Assembly: GCF_910592395.1 (NCBI RefSeq)
Contig: NC_088321.1
Span: 434,001-498,000, forward strand
Reading direction: 5' to 3'
DNA: 64,000 bases
Origin: Lineus longissimus
Lineage: Eukaryota; Nemertea; Pilidiophora; Heteronemertea; Lineidae
Shown: positions 37,541-49,035 of the stretch, piece after piece
How the letters are laid out: every line of letters starts with the position of its first letter
How positions within the stretch are numbered: the stretch's first letter is position 1
Translations under genes and position numbers: made by a program
Notes under the pieces: model-generated
Database searches by the model: none
What the model saw: only the letters and a program-made list of their open reading frames with translations
What the model was told of the DNA's origin: nothing

Positions 37541-37670
37541 TAAGAGGTGTCCTGATTGGAGAGTTGTCCTGATTGCAGAGTTCAAATTGAATGGAAACAA
37601 CCAACTTTGGGCCAAAATTAACAGTCCTTGATAGAAAGGTTGACCTTAATCGAGAGGTGTCCGCTACGGG
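37541..37670. mobile_element. Partial CAGTRGAACCTC-family MITE
   Basis: AAGAGGTGTCCTGATTGGAG, TTGAATGGAAACAACCAACT and CGAGAGGTGTCCGCTACGGG match the element at 14153-14330. The terminal inverted ends have been lost. Confidence 0.6.
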
Positions 37671-38929
37671 TATATTGTATATTGGACCCAGTCTAGAAGG
37701 AGTGTCATCAAGATGATCAACACTTGAGAGCTTGCTTGAGATGAGTGGTAAATACGCATGACATTTCCTTCATCGATATCGGCTAGTTCGGCCAAGAACA
37801 GGTCACATTCCAGACAAGGATGTTTATCACATCTATATTTACAACAGCACTTGAATGTCCTTATCTTCATAGTTTATCTGATCACGCCATCGCCCCCGAT
37901 CGAACCTACGATATTGTGATTCGCTGAAACTTGTTCATGGCAGGTTCCGATCGGTCTGTCATGCATGTTTCTCTTGACCTTTTCAGGGGTAATGTCACGT
38001 TCTCTCACAGATAGTTACGCGCCAGGTCTTTCTTAAGTTAAAGCTTCACTTTGAGAACCAGAAAGCATTCTATATATTTCATTTGTGACGTAACATACCG
38101 GTATATGGAATATCAGTTCCTGATTTATTCACAAGATAATTTGTAAAAAAACCATGTCAAGGGGATTTTGCCCGATCGGCGATTTTGCCTTCGTTTTTGT
38201 TTTTACCGCCAATTCTGAATAGCGCCTGCAGTACGATGACCTACTTTGATACAGAGGCGCGTATTGTATATGCTCGAATGACAGCAGACGACAAAGCGAA
38301 ACCTGTTTGAATTGAGTCTGCTGCAGCAGCTGGCGATATTTCATTAAAATTCCGATAAGGAATATAGGAATGTCTCAATCACATACGAGCGTGTGCTGCG
38401 GGCTCCTCATGCATGCGCGGCTGTTTCCGTTGGCAGCAGGTTGACAGCCCATTCGTCATCAGAAACGTATTCCTATACAGAGTTTTTCGGGGTTTTTTAA
38501 AGACTCTGTTCATAAAGCGCCTCACACACGAAAGCGACTAAAAGAAAACCTATAGTGAAACGCTTATAAAATGGGGAGTTTTGAACGGCCCGGTTAAAAC
38601 CTAAGGCGGGAATAAGCTTCCATTGATAAATCTTAGCAGTTTCGAGTTCCCCTCAGGTAGTTTATTATGCGGGCTTGGCATCTGGGTAACATTGCATAAC
38701 GTTGCACAACACTACTGACTCCAGTCGATGAACTGCATAAGAGGTAGTCACACATTTAGTTATTTTTACCACGATCAGCTAGCCTAAATAAAGATTTTGT
38801 GCCACGACTGGATCCTTTAAATCGTTGCTACCGATGGTTTAAATCGCATACGGCGATAATCACTGGTTTGCAGTGGTCATCTCGATCAGGTACCTGCGTA
38901 AAAGGCCTCGTATGTTAAAACTGTCTTAC
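37671..38929. other. Stretch without a supported gene
   Basis: This would be the intron of the three-repeat gene if its 5' exon is at 38930-39178. No conserved coding sequence or RNA gene is seen. Confidence 0.35.
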
Positions 38930-39178
38930 CTAAGATTCTGATGGGAAGCGAAATTCAAAACGTTTCGAAGACCTCCTCCGGCGCCTGACAGAAGAGTGCG
39001 ACTGTCTTTCTTGACGATCCAAGGCGGAATGTGCCCACTCTCCACTCGAGACAGGCGAGACCGGGTATGCAAAAGTCCCGGTCATACTTGTTGTGATGTT
39101 TGTCCTCGTGACATCAATTTGAGATGTTTGCGAGATATAACCAGGCACCAATGAATCTAGCTCTCGGCCATGTTCCAC
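38930..39178 (-). other. Candidate 5' exon for the three-repeat gene
   Basis: On the minus strand the sequence ends CTTAG before GTAAGA, a good donor at 38930. An 82-codon open frame ends in TAG exactly at the exon end. Joined to the acceptor at 36790, it gives TAG AAG ATG, which closes the frame just before the predicted start. I read this as untranslated leader; the 82-codon frame could be an upstream ORF. The link is inferred. Confidence 0.35.
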
Positions 39179-39440
39179 TCAGTATATTAGCTTACCCTCA
39201 ATACGCCAGGCATGAAGTCGGAGTACGCTGCTCGTATCGTAGAAGACACAATGCTAGTGTAGTTCTCATGCATACGAATTTGCCGAAACTTTGTTTTTGT
39301 AGTATAAATACACAACGGCATTGTTGAAATTGATATTGACAATGTATTTTGTACTTACACAATTTGAAATTTTCAAATTCAGTGACAAATTTCAAATATT
39401 TAACGGCAAATTCTGTGTCGCGAGTATATAGGCGTACGGG

Positions 39441-39509
39441 AAGCGCGGCGGCACGGTAGAAGAGCGATTGACATGTGGTCGGAAGGTCGTAGGTTCGAGC
39501 CACTTCCAC
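39441..39509 (+). mobile_element. tRNA-like SINE fragment
   Basis: GGTAGAAGAGCGATTGACAT followed by GTAGGTTCGAGCC gives A-box-like and B-box-like elements at tRNA spacing, but the cloverleaf does not close well. Treated as SINE-derived. Confidence 0.45.
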
Positions 39510-39931
39510 TAGGACGCAGTAGATCGGCCTTGGATGTACAGTTATGACAAAAAGCTGCCCCGGAAGTCTATTTCGGTACTTTCTACTTACCTGAAAATAC
39601 CCCGCAGTGCAATGGGTTTGCGTTCCTTTCTTTCTCTTTGAGAGCTCTATATAAGACGGTATTTTTCGATCTACAGAAGCGCTGTGTAAATGATAATGGT
39701 AACATTATGTTACCTGAGCAAATACAGGTAACGACTGAGAGTTACACGTCCACTCCTTTACTTCGGGATAGGCCTACATCAAGTTTAATTCATGTTAAAC
39801 CTCGATGGCGTGTACAGTGTGTAGCAGTAGGAATTTAAACTCTGACACTGTGGGGCCTGCCTGGGCCCCCCCAGTGCTCCTCCATGATAGTTTCACCGAG
39901 GCAGCGACCTCGCTGTATAGGGAGCGTTGGT

Positions 39932-39955
39932 GGCTCCTGACAGACCTTACAGTAC
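39932..39955 (-). repeat. CTGTAAA-family end, inverted
   Basis: The reverse complement reads GTACTGTAAGGTCTGTCAGG followed by AGCC, matching the family at 34163. Confidence 0.5.
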
Positions 39956-40274
39956 TTGCACAGTGAGCAGGAAATCGAATGCCACCTCATCAGACAGTTC
40001 CTCAATACACGCATGGTTTTAATAATAGCAAAGCGGGAAATTGTTTTGCATCTTTAAAACTCGAAAAATAGCTGCGTGCTCTTATAATCATCACAGGGTG
40101 CCATGTTCATCTCCTGATTATGTATCTTATGAATTCACTTTGCCAGTATTGTAAATTGGCAAATTGTTAAGGCCACTTTGAAACTGAAAATGGTACAGAT
40201 GGCACAAAAGACGCCATTCTGTCAAGCTTGAACATGAAATGAAAAACTGCAAAATATGTTCGTTTACAACAACG

Positions 40275-40345
40275 ACTTCATGGCATAGTGGGTAAGACGG
40301 AAAGGATTACGTGGCGAGGGTTCCAAGTTCGAACCCGCTCGTGGA
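40275..40345 (+). mobile_element. tRNA-like SINE fragment
   Basis: TGGCATAGTGGGTAAGACGG (A box) and AAGTTCGAACCCGC (B box) are spaced as in a tRNA, followed by a T-rich tail (TTTTTCATTTTTTC). The stems are poor, so it is a SINE rather than a functional tRNA. Confidence 0.5.
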
Positions 40346-41161
40346 ACTTTTTCATTTTTTCTTTCCACGAGAGCGTCTCTGTGACCTGTCTCGTCAATGA
40401 ACTTGTTGTTTGTGCAGTCAAGTAAGACCAGTCGCTGGGTGTCTATCATGTTTCAAGTGCAGTTGGTCGTTTGGTGGTCGAGCGTTTGTGTTTTCTAACT
40501 CGGCCGTTGGGGTTTTTTATGCATGCATGTCAGCTTTAAGGATGAGTGACCAGGATAAGCGCTGGCTCTTACGGTTGAGGTCCTCCCATGAGGCAGACAA
40601 AATGGGGTCAAAACTCCCCATTTTATAAGCGTTTCGCTGCAGGAATCCTTTAACCCCCATCTAGTGAGCTGACAGAAGTAGTTAATTCGTTCGTCAGGCT
40701 ACAGCACGCGACCCTCTGGGTTGCTTGGTTACAAAAAGGGGAGAATATGAAGTTGCCTCCTAATAGATCGACGTCTATTGCTTGCTTGCTGTAATAATTA
40801 ATGTATTTCTGTCATAATTTACGATAACAATAGCATAATAGCCGAGGTTATTTCGTTTCAACTATCAAAAATGATTGGCAATTTATCGAGCGAACAATCA
40901 ACAGGCGCCAGGCACGTCTGTTCTTGCATCATGGCCGGCCTTTAAGCTGTTTGCACAGCCATGATAATCGGCACCATTGCAAGCTGCACTACTCACGCCT
41001 GGGACCTATTATCTTGCATGACTCACGCCGCGATATGATAACAAAAGTTTCGACACAATGAAGCCACAGCTGGCGCGCCGTCCAAATTCCATACAACTAG
41101 ACAACAAAACCCCAGTACAGTCAAGTTGAGAAAATGGCGCGAAGCCATCACTGCACCACCC

Positions 41162-41341
41162 ATCAGGGGTTAATGTTGGCTTCTCCGACCCTGTACACAA
41201 ACAGGGCTTCTCCGACCCTGCACACAAACAGGGCTTCTCCGACCCTGCACACAAACAGGGCTTCTCCGACCCTGCACACAAACAGGGCTTCTCCGACCCT
41301 GCACACAAACAGGGCCGGAGAAGCGAACATTGACCCCTGAT
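41162..41341. repeat. 27-bp minisatellite enclosed by 26-bp inverted arms
   Basis: The left arm (41162-41187) begins ATCAGGGGTTAATGTTGGCT. The right arm (41316-41341) is its inverse with 24 of 26 bases matching. Between them lie five 27-bp units (from 41178) starting GGCTTCTCCGACCCTG. The unit's first bases are the inner end of the left arm, so the array grew out of the arm itself. Confidence 0.9.
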
Positions 41342-41785
41342 TTCCTCAGGATACGCACCACCCAGACTACACCGCATGACCACAAAAAACGCTCAACGGT
41401 GATTGGTTGGATTATGACGGGCATCACGCCATGCCCACGTGAACAAACACATCGCGATCAACCGATATTGTGACCAAATAAGGCAATGTTTTCGCGATCC
41501 AATAACCTATTTATTATGCAAATGATTTCCAATGTCTATGTATGAAAAACAGATGATTATAATAAAGCAGCGCGCCTGTATGACTCATTCACAGCTGCTA
41601 AGCCAGTCTGCCGATACGTTTGTAGCCTGTGCTGTGATGGTGTGTTTGATATTGTGTACACGTGGTTGCAAAGCTCGTTCATGAATAGTCGAGATCAGTC
41701 GAGATGAAATAGCCATACTCGGTGATACACATGTGGAGCTTGTGCACTCCTATTCGATTTTTTGACGTTGCAATTTTTGTTGCAG

Positions 41786-41911
41786 GTTGTGCAACTGATC
41801 CGAATTCTCCGGGAGATTACATATATACGCACCCCCTACTATCGGCTAATTGATGAGGAATTCGCTAGGAGGAGAAGAGCTATATTGAATGAATTCCATC
41901 CTCAATACTGA
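41786..41911 (+). CDS. Possible short terminal coding exon
   Basis: After a TTTTTGTTGCAG acceptor, 41 codons run to TGA: VVQLIRILREITYIRTPYYR, then LIDEEFARRRRAILNEFHPQ and Y. The sequence looks protein-like (amphipathic, basic). A CTAAG/GTGAGT donor follows the stop at 41929. No upstream partner exon was identified with confidence and the family is not recognised. It could equally be the end of a small-protein gene or a chance frame in an untranslated exon. Confidence 0.3.
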   Translation, partial: VVQLIRILREITYIRTPYYRLIDEEFARRRRAILNEFHPQY

Positions 41912-42269
41912 TTGTAGCTAGGTTCTAAGGTGAGTTGATTTCTTCATTTTTTACACCGTGTCTGGTACTTCGCCAACTCTCCATCTCCCTTCCTACAGTA
42001 CCAACACTCTAACAGGTAGCAGACTATCTGTCAAAAGTAGCAGACAGGCTTCTAGCAAATGTGGGCATTTCTGCACGAAACTGCAAAATAAAACTGCCTA
42101 CATATTGCCAGGTACATGTACCCTCCTTATTTTCAACAATCGTCCCGAGTAAAAAATATGTGAAACCTTGCGGCTGTAGTAGTAAGTCTGCCCATTCAGA
42201 CTAGCTTGATTTCTAAGGGTCAAGGTCAAACGGAATGCCCTTGACCTTCAAACTAGCTTAAGGGGGCTT

Positions 42270-42342
42270 CGTGACCTAATCGGATCGGTGGTATGGCGTA
42301 TGGTGTTTTTTGAAGGGTTGGCTCTGGGTTTAAGTCCAGAAT
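42270..42342 (+). mobile_element. tRNA-like SINE fragment
   Basis: GATCGGTGGTATGGCGTATG and GGGTTTAAGTCC sit at A-box and B-box spacing. Diverged. Confidence 0.4.
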
Positions 42343-43792
42343 GATGATCAATCACGATTGATTGCAGTTAATGTCAGTTGGTCTGTCACTCTCTAACAGA
42401 GATTTAAAACTATGATATATCTGAGAATAGTCAGAAAGTAGGAAATAGACTGATGAAGGGCTCAATGAAGGTCCATTTGTAAATGTTATACCACATGGTT
42501 TGGGGGCTCCGGGAAGCAAAATACTGGTCGGATTTTGTTCTACTTTGTGATAGACCTGTGTAGCTTCTGCGCCTGATTACTAGTTTGCTTGTATTCGATC
42601 TGTTATGACTCTTAGAGCTCCTAAAGGGTTATTTGCAGGTGGGGAGATTATCGTTTTAACATTAATGTGGTCAGACTCGGAATGGGAAACAAAAAAAAAC
42701 AATTCGAAAGACATATTTTTGGTTGATTTTTGATGAAGTGATATCACAATTCCTCGGGTTTTTTCACCACATTAGTTGAGAATCGACTACTCTTCTGCCG
42801 ACATGAACTCTCCCCAGATTTTCAGAAGTATATCCGTCAGCTGGTTTGATGACAGCCTGCAGCTTCCAGATGAGGTTGTCTCCCAATGTTCCTACCCAGG
42901 AAGTGTTTCGTACGGGTGCATTAGTAGCTTTCCCCTTTCACTCTACTGTTTTGCAAGAGAAACATGAATACTCAATGTAGATTCTTTCAGTTTATTCAAA
43001 ATTCAGTTGCAATTTCTTCTTTGCAAAGTGTAATTGCAAACTCTGTAAAGATAAAATGTTCAGGAAAATTTAGCAGTTTAGAAATCTTCTACCTACTGAT
43101 GCGACCAGAATCTGGACGAGATGAATGTTACTTCCTTCAAGGACTTGATGATGCTGCCAATCTTGTAAAAGGTGTATAAACCTTAGAGGAAGAGGAGAAA
43201 TTGTTCAAGAATGATACACTTTATCTGAATCACCCTGACCACCAGATGCCAGACAATGATGTGAGGTATTGCAGATAGCAACGATAATGAAATATAACCT
43301 CTTTCCTGCTCTGGATATTTCAATTTTCCACATCTCTGACCCATTTAGATGATCATAGATTATCTCTACAACGAAAAAAAAAATAAAGACTTCAGCTTCC
43401 AGTAATAGCGAGCTTACTGTTCGACGGTCTTGACTGGAATCAGGACATGGTGACACGCAAGGTAGGCTTGGTGATGCTGTGACTCTTGTGAAAAGTGTAT
43501 AAACCTTGGGGGAAGATAAGGAATTGTTCATGAATGATAAACTTGGTGAAGTCTGAATCACCTTGACCACCATATGCTAAACAATGATGCCAAGGACCAG
43601 TAGGTAATAATTATGAAAGATACCACTTTTTCTGGCTCTGGATATTTCAATTGTCCACAAATGTGACTCGTTGAGATGGCCAAATATCTCTACAAAAGGA
43701 AGATGAAGACTTCACCTCCCAATGCAATCTTGTTTGGATCATGATATGAAATAAATGTTGGAGATAAAGAGAGTGGAAGAAAGAACACAGCC
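42343..43792. other. Stretch without a supported gene
   Basis: Two related segments (about 43150-43380 and 43450-43690) share TGTATAAACCTT, AATTGTTCA-GAATGATA and GACCACCA-ATGC words, so a roughly 300-bp tandem duplication has decayed here. A 63-codon frame at 42776-42967 is not convincing. Confidence 0.4.
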
Positions 43793-44506
43793 GTGAAGCA
43801 ACTTGAATATTCTGCACAGGAAAGTGCTGCTTCTACCACAGATCTGAGAGTGCTGACCTTGGAATGTCATCTAACATCTCCTGTTGGCTGCCAACCTCTT
43901 CAGAAGGCTACATTCACCCTTTTCCAAAGCAAAATCGACCCTCTAGATGATTCGCACAGGAAAGTGCTGCTTCAAGAAGGAGCTCTTGCCTCTCTGAAAA
44001 CCACAGATCTGACAATGATGGCCTTGGAATGTCATCTAACATCTCCTGTTGGCTGGCGACCTCTTCAGAAGGCTACATTCACCCTTTTCCAGAGCAAAAT
44101 CGACCCCCTAGATGATTCGCACAGGAAAGTGCTGCTTCAAGAAGGAGCTTTTGCTTCTCTGAAAACAACAGATCTGACAATGATGGCCTTGGAATGTCAT
44201 CTAACATCTCCTGTTGGCTGCCGACCTCTTCAGAAGGCTACATTCACCCTTTTCCAGAGCAAAATCGACCCCCTAGATGATTCGCACAGGAAAGTGCTGC
44301 TTCAAGAAGGAGCTCTTGCCTCTCTGAAAACCACAGATCTGACAATGATGGCCTTGGAATGTCATCTAACATCTCCTGTTGGCTGGCGACCTCTTCAGAA
44401 GGCTACATTCACCCTTTTCCAGAGCAAAATCGACCCCCTAGATGATTCGCACAGGAAAGTGCTGCTTCAAGAAGGAGCTTTTGCTTCTCTGAAAAAACAG
44501 ATCTGA
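43793..44506 (+). repeat. 165-bp tandem repeat with open frame (55-residue unit)
   Basis: An open frame of 237 codons consists of four near-identical 55-residue units plus the partial first one. Unit boundaries fall 165 bases apart (44021, 44186, 44351). Each unit contains ALECHLTSPVG, PLQKATFTLFQSKIDPLDDS and HRKVLLQEGA. Units alternate between two subtypes (GCRP/GWRP, GALAS/GAFAS), indicating amplification as dimers. A diverged fifth unit follows in another frame (44509-44712). No family is recognised; it could be a protein-coding repeat or a satellite that happens to be open. Confidence 0.85.
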
Positions 44507-44712
44507 CAGTGCTGACCTTTCAATGTCATCTACCAACTCCTGCCAGCTGCCAGACTCTTGAGAAGACCACATTCATCCATTTTCGAAGGAAAATTGATCC
44601 CCTGACAGGTTCTCATGATTTGCTTTTAAGCAACCTGGGAAATCGGACACCTCTGATCGGATATGAACTAACCAACCCCAAATTCCGCATCTGGAAATCC
44701 CTGAACACCTGA

Positions 44713-45619
44713 GAATAGGTGCGTATGACATTGATTTGACTGTCTTCTGTTTTTGATGAAAGATTACAATGCCAGTAACATCTTCTTTTTCATCAAGTCA
44801 TGTAGAGTGGTGTTTCTCTCACCATGATAAAGTCAGTGGCAAAGAAAGAAGAAACAGGGTCTGCCAAATCGTTTCCTGAACCGATTCCAGTCTTTCTTGA
44901 TCTTTCTCAGACAGGGAAGGTCGCCATTTAGTCAGAAGATATCACCACACACTTGAAGAAACTGGAGAATGAACAGTCATATTGGGTATGCTTTATTTCG
45001 ACCTGCTGTATGGAAGATGACCACCCCTGGAATGGTTCACCCCTTCGCAAATGAACCCAAACCTCTTAAAGACTTCATTGATCTTTTGGACAAAGAACAC
45101 TTAACACCACTATGGACAATGTTGACATTTTGACAATTTAAAGACCATTTCACACCTCTACCAATCGTCCATTGTCTTTGCTGGAGCTGTGTGTCAAGAC
45201 CCATTCACACTTCTGAAAGCACAACCATACCATTGCCAGTGCGGAAACTGTTTGCCCTTAGGACAAAGGACTCTTTACATCTTTGTTGACAAAACATAAG
45301 TCAATGCTTGAACAGTTTGCCTTTTTAACAAGGAACTCTTCTGGCCTCTACGCCCACAAACATACCATTGTCTCTCACTGGAGCAGTTGTTCTTTGTGAC
45401 AAGGACCTCATTCCAGCTCTGACACCACATTTGTGACCCGTCATGACGAAACAAGTCGCATGTCGCTCCGAGCTTGGCAGGTTGAGATGGACTGGTTGTT
45501 CATTTCACTTTTGTCTGCCTTTTGTGACACCTGAGTACATCAGTTTCTTCCAATTTGTCCTGGTGTCAATTTAGGCTCATCTTCTGTGTGACATGCGACT
45601 CATTTTGTCATGGTGGGTC
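44713..45619. repeat. Decayed relatives of the downstream 71-bp satellite
   Basis: From about 45150 the sequence carries scattered matches to the satellite unit: CATTGTCTTTGCTGGAG, GGACAAAGGACTCTTTACAT, ACAAGGAACTCTTC and CACAAACATACCATTGTCTC. They are spaced roughly one unit apart but heavily diverged, as expected for the old edge of an expanding array. Upstream of that I see no gene. Confidence 0.55.
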
Positions 45620-48600
45620 ACATATATAGGAATTGTCTTTCCTGGAACAGTTCGACTATTGGACAAAGAACTCTTCCCACCCCTATCATCACCAACATAC
45701 CAATTGTCTTTGCTGGAGCAGTTCGACCATTGGACAAAGACATCTCTATCACCATAAACATACCAATTGTCTTTGCTGGAACAGTTCGACCATTGGACAA
45801 AGAACCCTTCCCACCCCTCTCATCACAAACAAACCAATTGTCTTTGCTGGAACAGTTCATCCATTGGACAAAGAACCCTTCCCACCCCTCTCATCACAAA
45901 CAAACCAATTGTCTTTGCTGGAACAGTTCGACCATTGGACAAAGAACCCTTCCCACCCCTCTCATCACAAACAAACCAATTGTCTTTGCTGGAACAGTTC
46001 GTCCATTGGACAAAGAACCCTTCCCACCCCTATCATCACCAACATACCAATTGCCTTTCCTGGAACAGTTCGACCATTGGACAAAGAACCCTTCCCACCC
46101 CTATCATCACAAACATACTAATTGTCTTTGCTGGAACAGTTCGACCATTGGACAAAGAACCCTTCCCACCCCTCTCATCACAAACAAACCAATTGTCTTT
46201 GCTGGAACAGTTCGACCATTGGACAAAGAACCCTTCCCACCCCTCTCATCACAAACAAACCAATTGTCTTTGCTGGAACAGTTCGACCATTGGACAAAGA
46301 ACCCTTCCCACCCCTCTCATCACAAACAAACCAATTGTCTTTGCTGGAACAGTTCGACCATTGGACAAAGAACCCTTCCCACCTCTATCACCATAAACAT
46401 ACCAATTGTCTTTGCTGGAACAGTTCGTCCATTGGACAAAGAACCCTTCCCACCCCTCTCATCACAAACAAACCAATTTTCTTTGCTGGAACAGTTCGTC
46501 CATTGGACAAAGAACCCTTCCCACCCCTATCATCACCAACATACCAATTGTCTTTGCTGGGACAGTTCGACCATTCGACAAAGAACCCTTCCCACCCCTA
46601 TCATCACAAACATACCAATTGTCTTTGCTGGAACAGTTCGACCATTGGACAAAGAACCCTTCCCACCCCTATCATCACAAACATACCAATTGTCTTTGTT
46701 GGAACAGTTCGACCATTGGACAAAGAACCCTTCCTACCTTTATCATCACAAACATGCCAATTGTCTTTCCTGGAACAGTTCGACCATTGGACAAAGAACC
46801 CTTCACACCCCTATCATCACAAACATGCCAATTGTCTTTGCTGGAACAGTTCGACCATTGGACAAAGAACCTTTCCCACCCCTATCATCACAAACATACC
46901 AGTTGTCTTTGTTGGAACAGTTCGATCATTGGACAAAGAACTCATCCCACCCCTATCATCACAAACATACCAGTTGTCTTTCCTGGAACAGTTCGATCAT
47001 TGGACAAAGAACCCTTCACACCCCTATCATCACAAACTTGTCAATTGTCTTTGCTGGAACAGTTCGATCATTGGACAAAGAACCCTTCCTACCTTTATCA
47101 TCACAAACATACCAGTTGTCTTTGTTGGAACAGTTCGATCATTGGACAAAGAACTCTTCCCACCCCTATCATCACAAACATACCAGTTGTCTTTCCTGGA
47201 ACAGTTCGATCATTGGACAAAGAACCCTTCCTACCTTTATCATCACAAACATACCAGTTGTCTTTCCTGGAACAGTTCGACCATTGGACAAAGAACCCTT
47301 CCCACCCCTATCATCACAAACATCACAAACATGCCAATTGTCTTTGCTGGAACAGTTCGACCATTGCTGGACGAAGAACCCTTCACATCTCTATCACCAT
47401 AAACATACCAATTGTCTTTGCTTGGACAGTTCGACCATTGGACAAAGAACCCTTCCCACCCCTATCATCACCAACATATCAGTTGTCTTTCCTGGAACAG
47501 TTCGATCATTGGACAAAGAACTCATCCCACCATTATCATCACAAATATACCAATTGTCTTTGCTGGAACAGTTCGACCATGGACAAAGAACCCTTCCCAC
47601 CCCTATCATCACCAACAAACCAATTGTCTTTGCTGGAACAGTTCGACCATTGGACAAAGAACCCTTCTTACCTTTATCATCACAAACATACCAATTGTCT
47701 TTGCTGGAACAGTTCGACCATTGCTGGACGAAGAACCCTTCCCATCTCTATCATCACGAACAAACCAATTGTCTTTGCTGGAACAGTTCGACCATTGCTG
47801 AACGAAGAACCCTTCCCATCTCTATCATCACAAACAAACCAATTGTCTTTGTTGGAACAGTTCTCCCATTGGACAAAGAACCCTTCCTACCTTTATCATT
47901 ACAAACATACCAATTGTCTTTGCTGGAACAGTTCGACCATTGCTGGACGAAGAACCCTTTCCATCTCTATCATCACAAACAAACCAATTGTCTTTGTTGG
48001 AACAGTTCTCCCATTGGACAAAGAACCCTTCCTACCTTTATCATCACAAACATACCAATTGTCTTTGCTGGAACAGTTCGACCATTGCTGAACGAAGAAC
48101 CCTTCCCATCTCTATCATCACAAACAAACCAATTGTCTTTGTTGGAACAGTTCGACCATTGCTGGACGAAGAACCCTTCATATCTCTGTCACCACAAACA
48201 TACCAATAGTCTTTGCTGGAACAGTTCGACAATTGGACAAAGAACCCTTCCCATCTCTATCTTTACAAATGTACCAATTGTCTTTGCTGGAACAGTTCTC
48301 CCATTGGACAAAGACCCTTACAGATCACACTTCCACCATAAACATACCAATTGTCTTTGCTGGAGCAGTTCTCCCATTGGACAAAGACCCTTACAGATCA
48401 CACTTCCACCATAAACATACCAATTGTCTTTACTGGAGCAGTTCGACCATTGGACAAAGACCCTTACAGATCACACTTCCACCATAAACATACCAATTGT
48501 CTTTGCTGGAGCAGTTCGACCATTGGACAAAGACACCTCTGTCACCATAAACATACCAATTGTCTTTGTTGGAACAGTTCGACCATTGGACAAAGAACCC

Positions 48601-49035
48601 TTCCCATCTCTATCTTCACAAATGTACCAATTGTCTTTGCTGGAACAGTTCTCCCATTGGACAAAGAACCCTTCCCACCCCTTTCATCACAAACATACCA
48701 ATTGTCTTTGTTGGAACAGTTCGACCATTGGACAAAGACACCTCTGTCACCACAAACATTCCAATTGTCTTTGCTGGAACAGTTCGACCATTGGACAAAG
48801 AACCCTTCCCATCTCTATCATCACAAACATACCAATTGTCTTTGCTGGAACAGTTCGACCATTGGACAAAGACACCTCTGTCACCACAAACATACCAATT
48901 GTCTTTGCTGGAACAGTTCGACCATTGGACAAAGACACCTCTGTCACCACAAACATACCAATTGTCTTTGCTGGAACAGTTCGTCCATTGGACAAAGAAA
49001 TCTTCCCACCTCTGTCACCACAAACCTACACGTGT
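45620..49035 (+). repeat. 71-bp satellite, about 48 units, open in forward frames
   Basis: The consensus unit contains CAATTGTCTTTGCTGGAACA, GTTCGACCATTGGACAAAGA and ACCCTTCCCACCCCTATCAT. Most units are 71 bp, with variants of 63, 73 and 74 bp concentrated toward the right end (from about 47340). The consensus has no TAA, TAG or TGA in any forward frame. Because 71 is not a multiple of 3, each frame cycles through all three readings and encodes the same 71-residue super-repeat (NCLCWNSSTIGQRTLP, VFAGTVRPLDKEPFPP, LSLLEQFDHWTKNPSH). The longest frame spans 934 codons (45610-48414). Stops arise mainly where a unit has ATAAACATA. Real translation is unproven. Confidence 0.95.

Noticed and set aside
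42776-42967. 63-codon plus-strand frame as a small gene
   Set aside because: Protein-like in places, but no convincing splice or start context, partner exon or recognised motif.
45618-48995. Several minus-strand frames inside the 71-bp satellite
   Set aside because: They are short reverse readings of the same repeat and are interrupted by stops in most units; no independent support.
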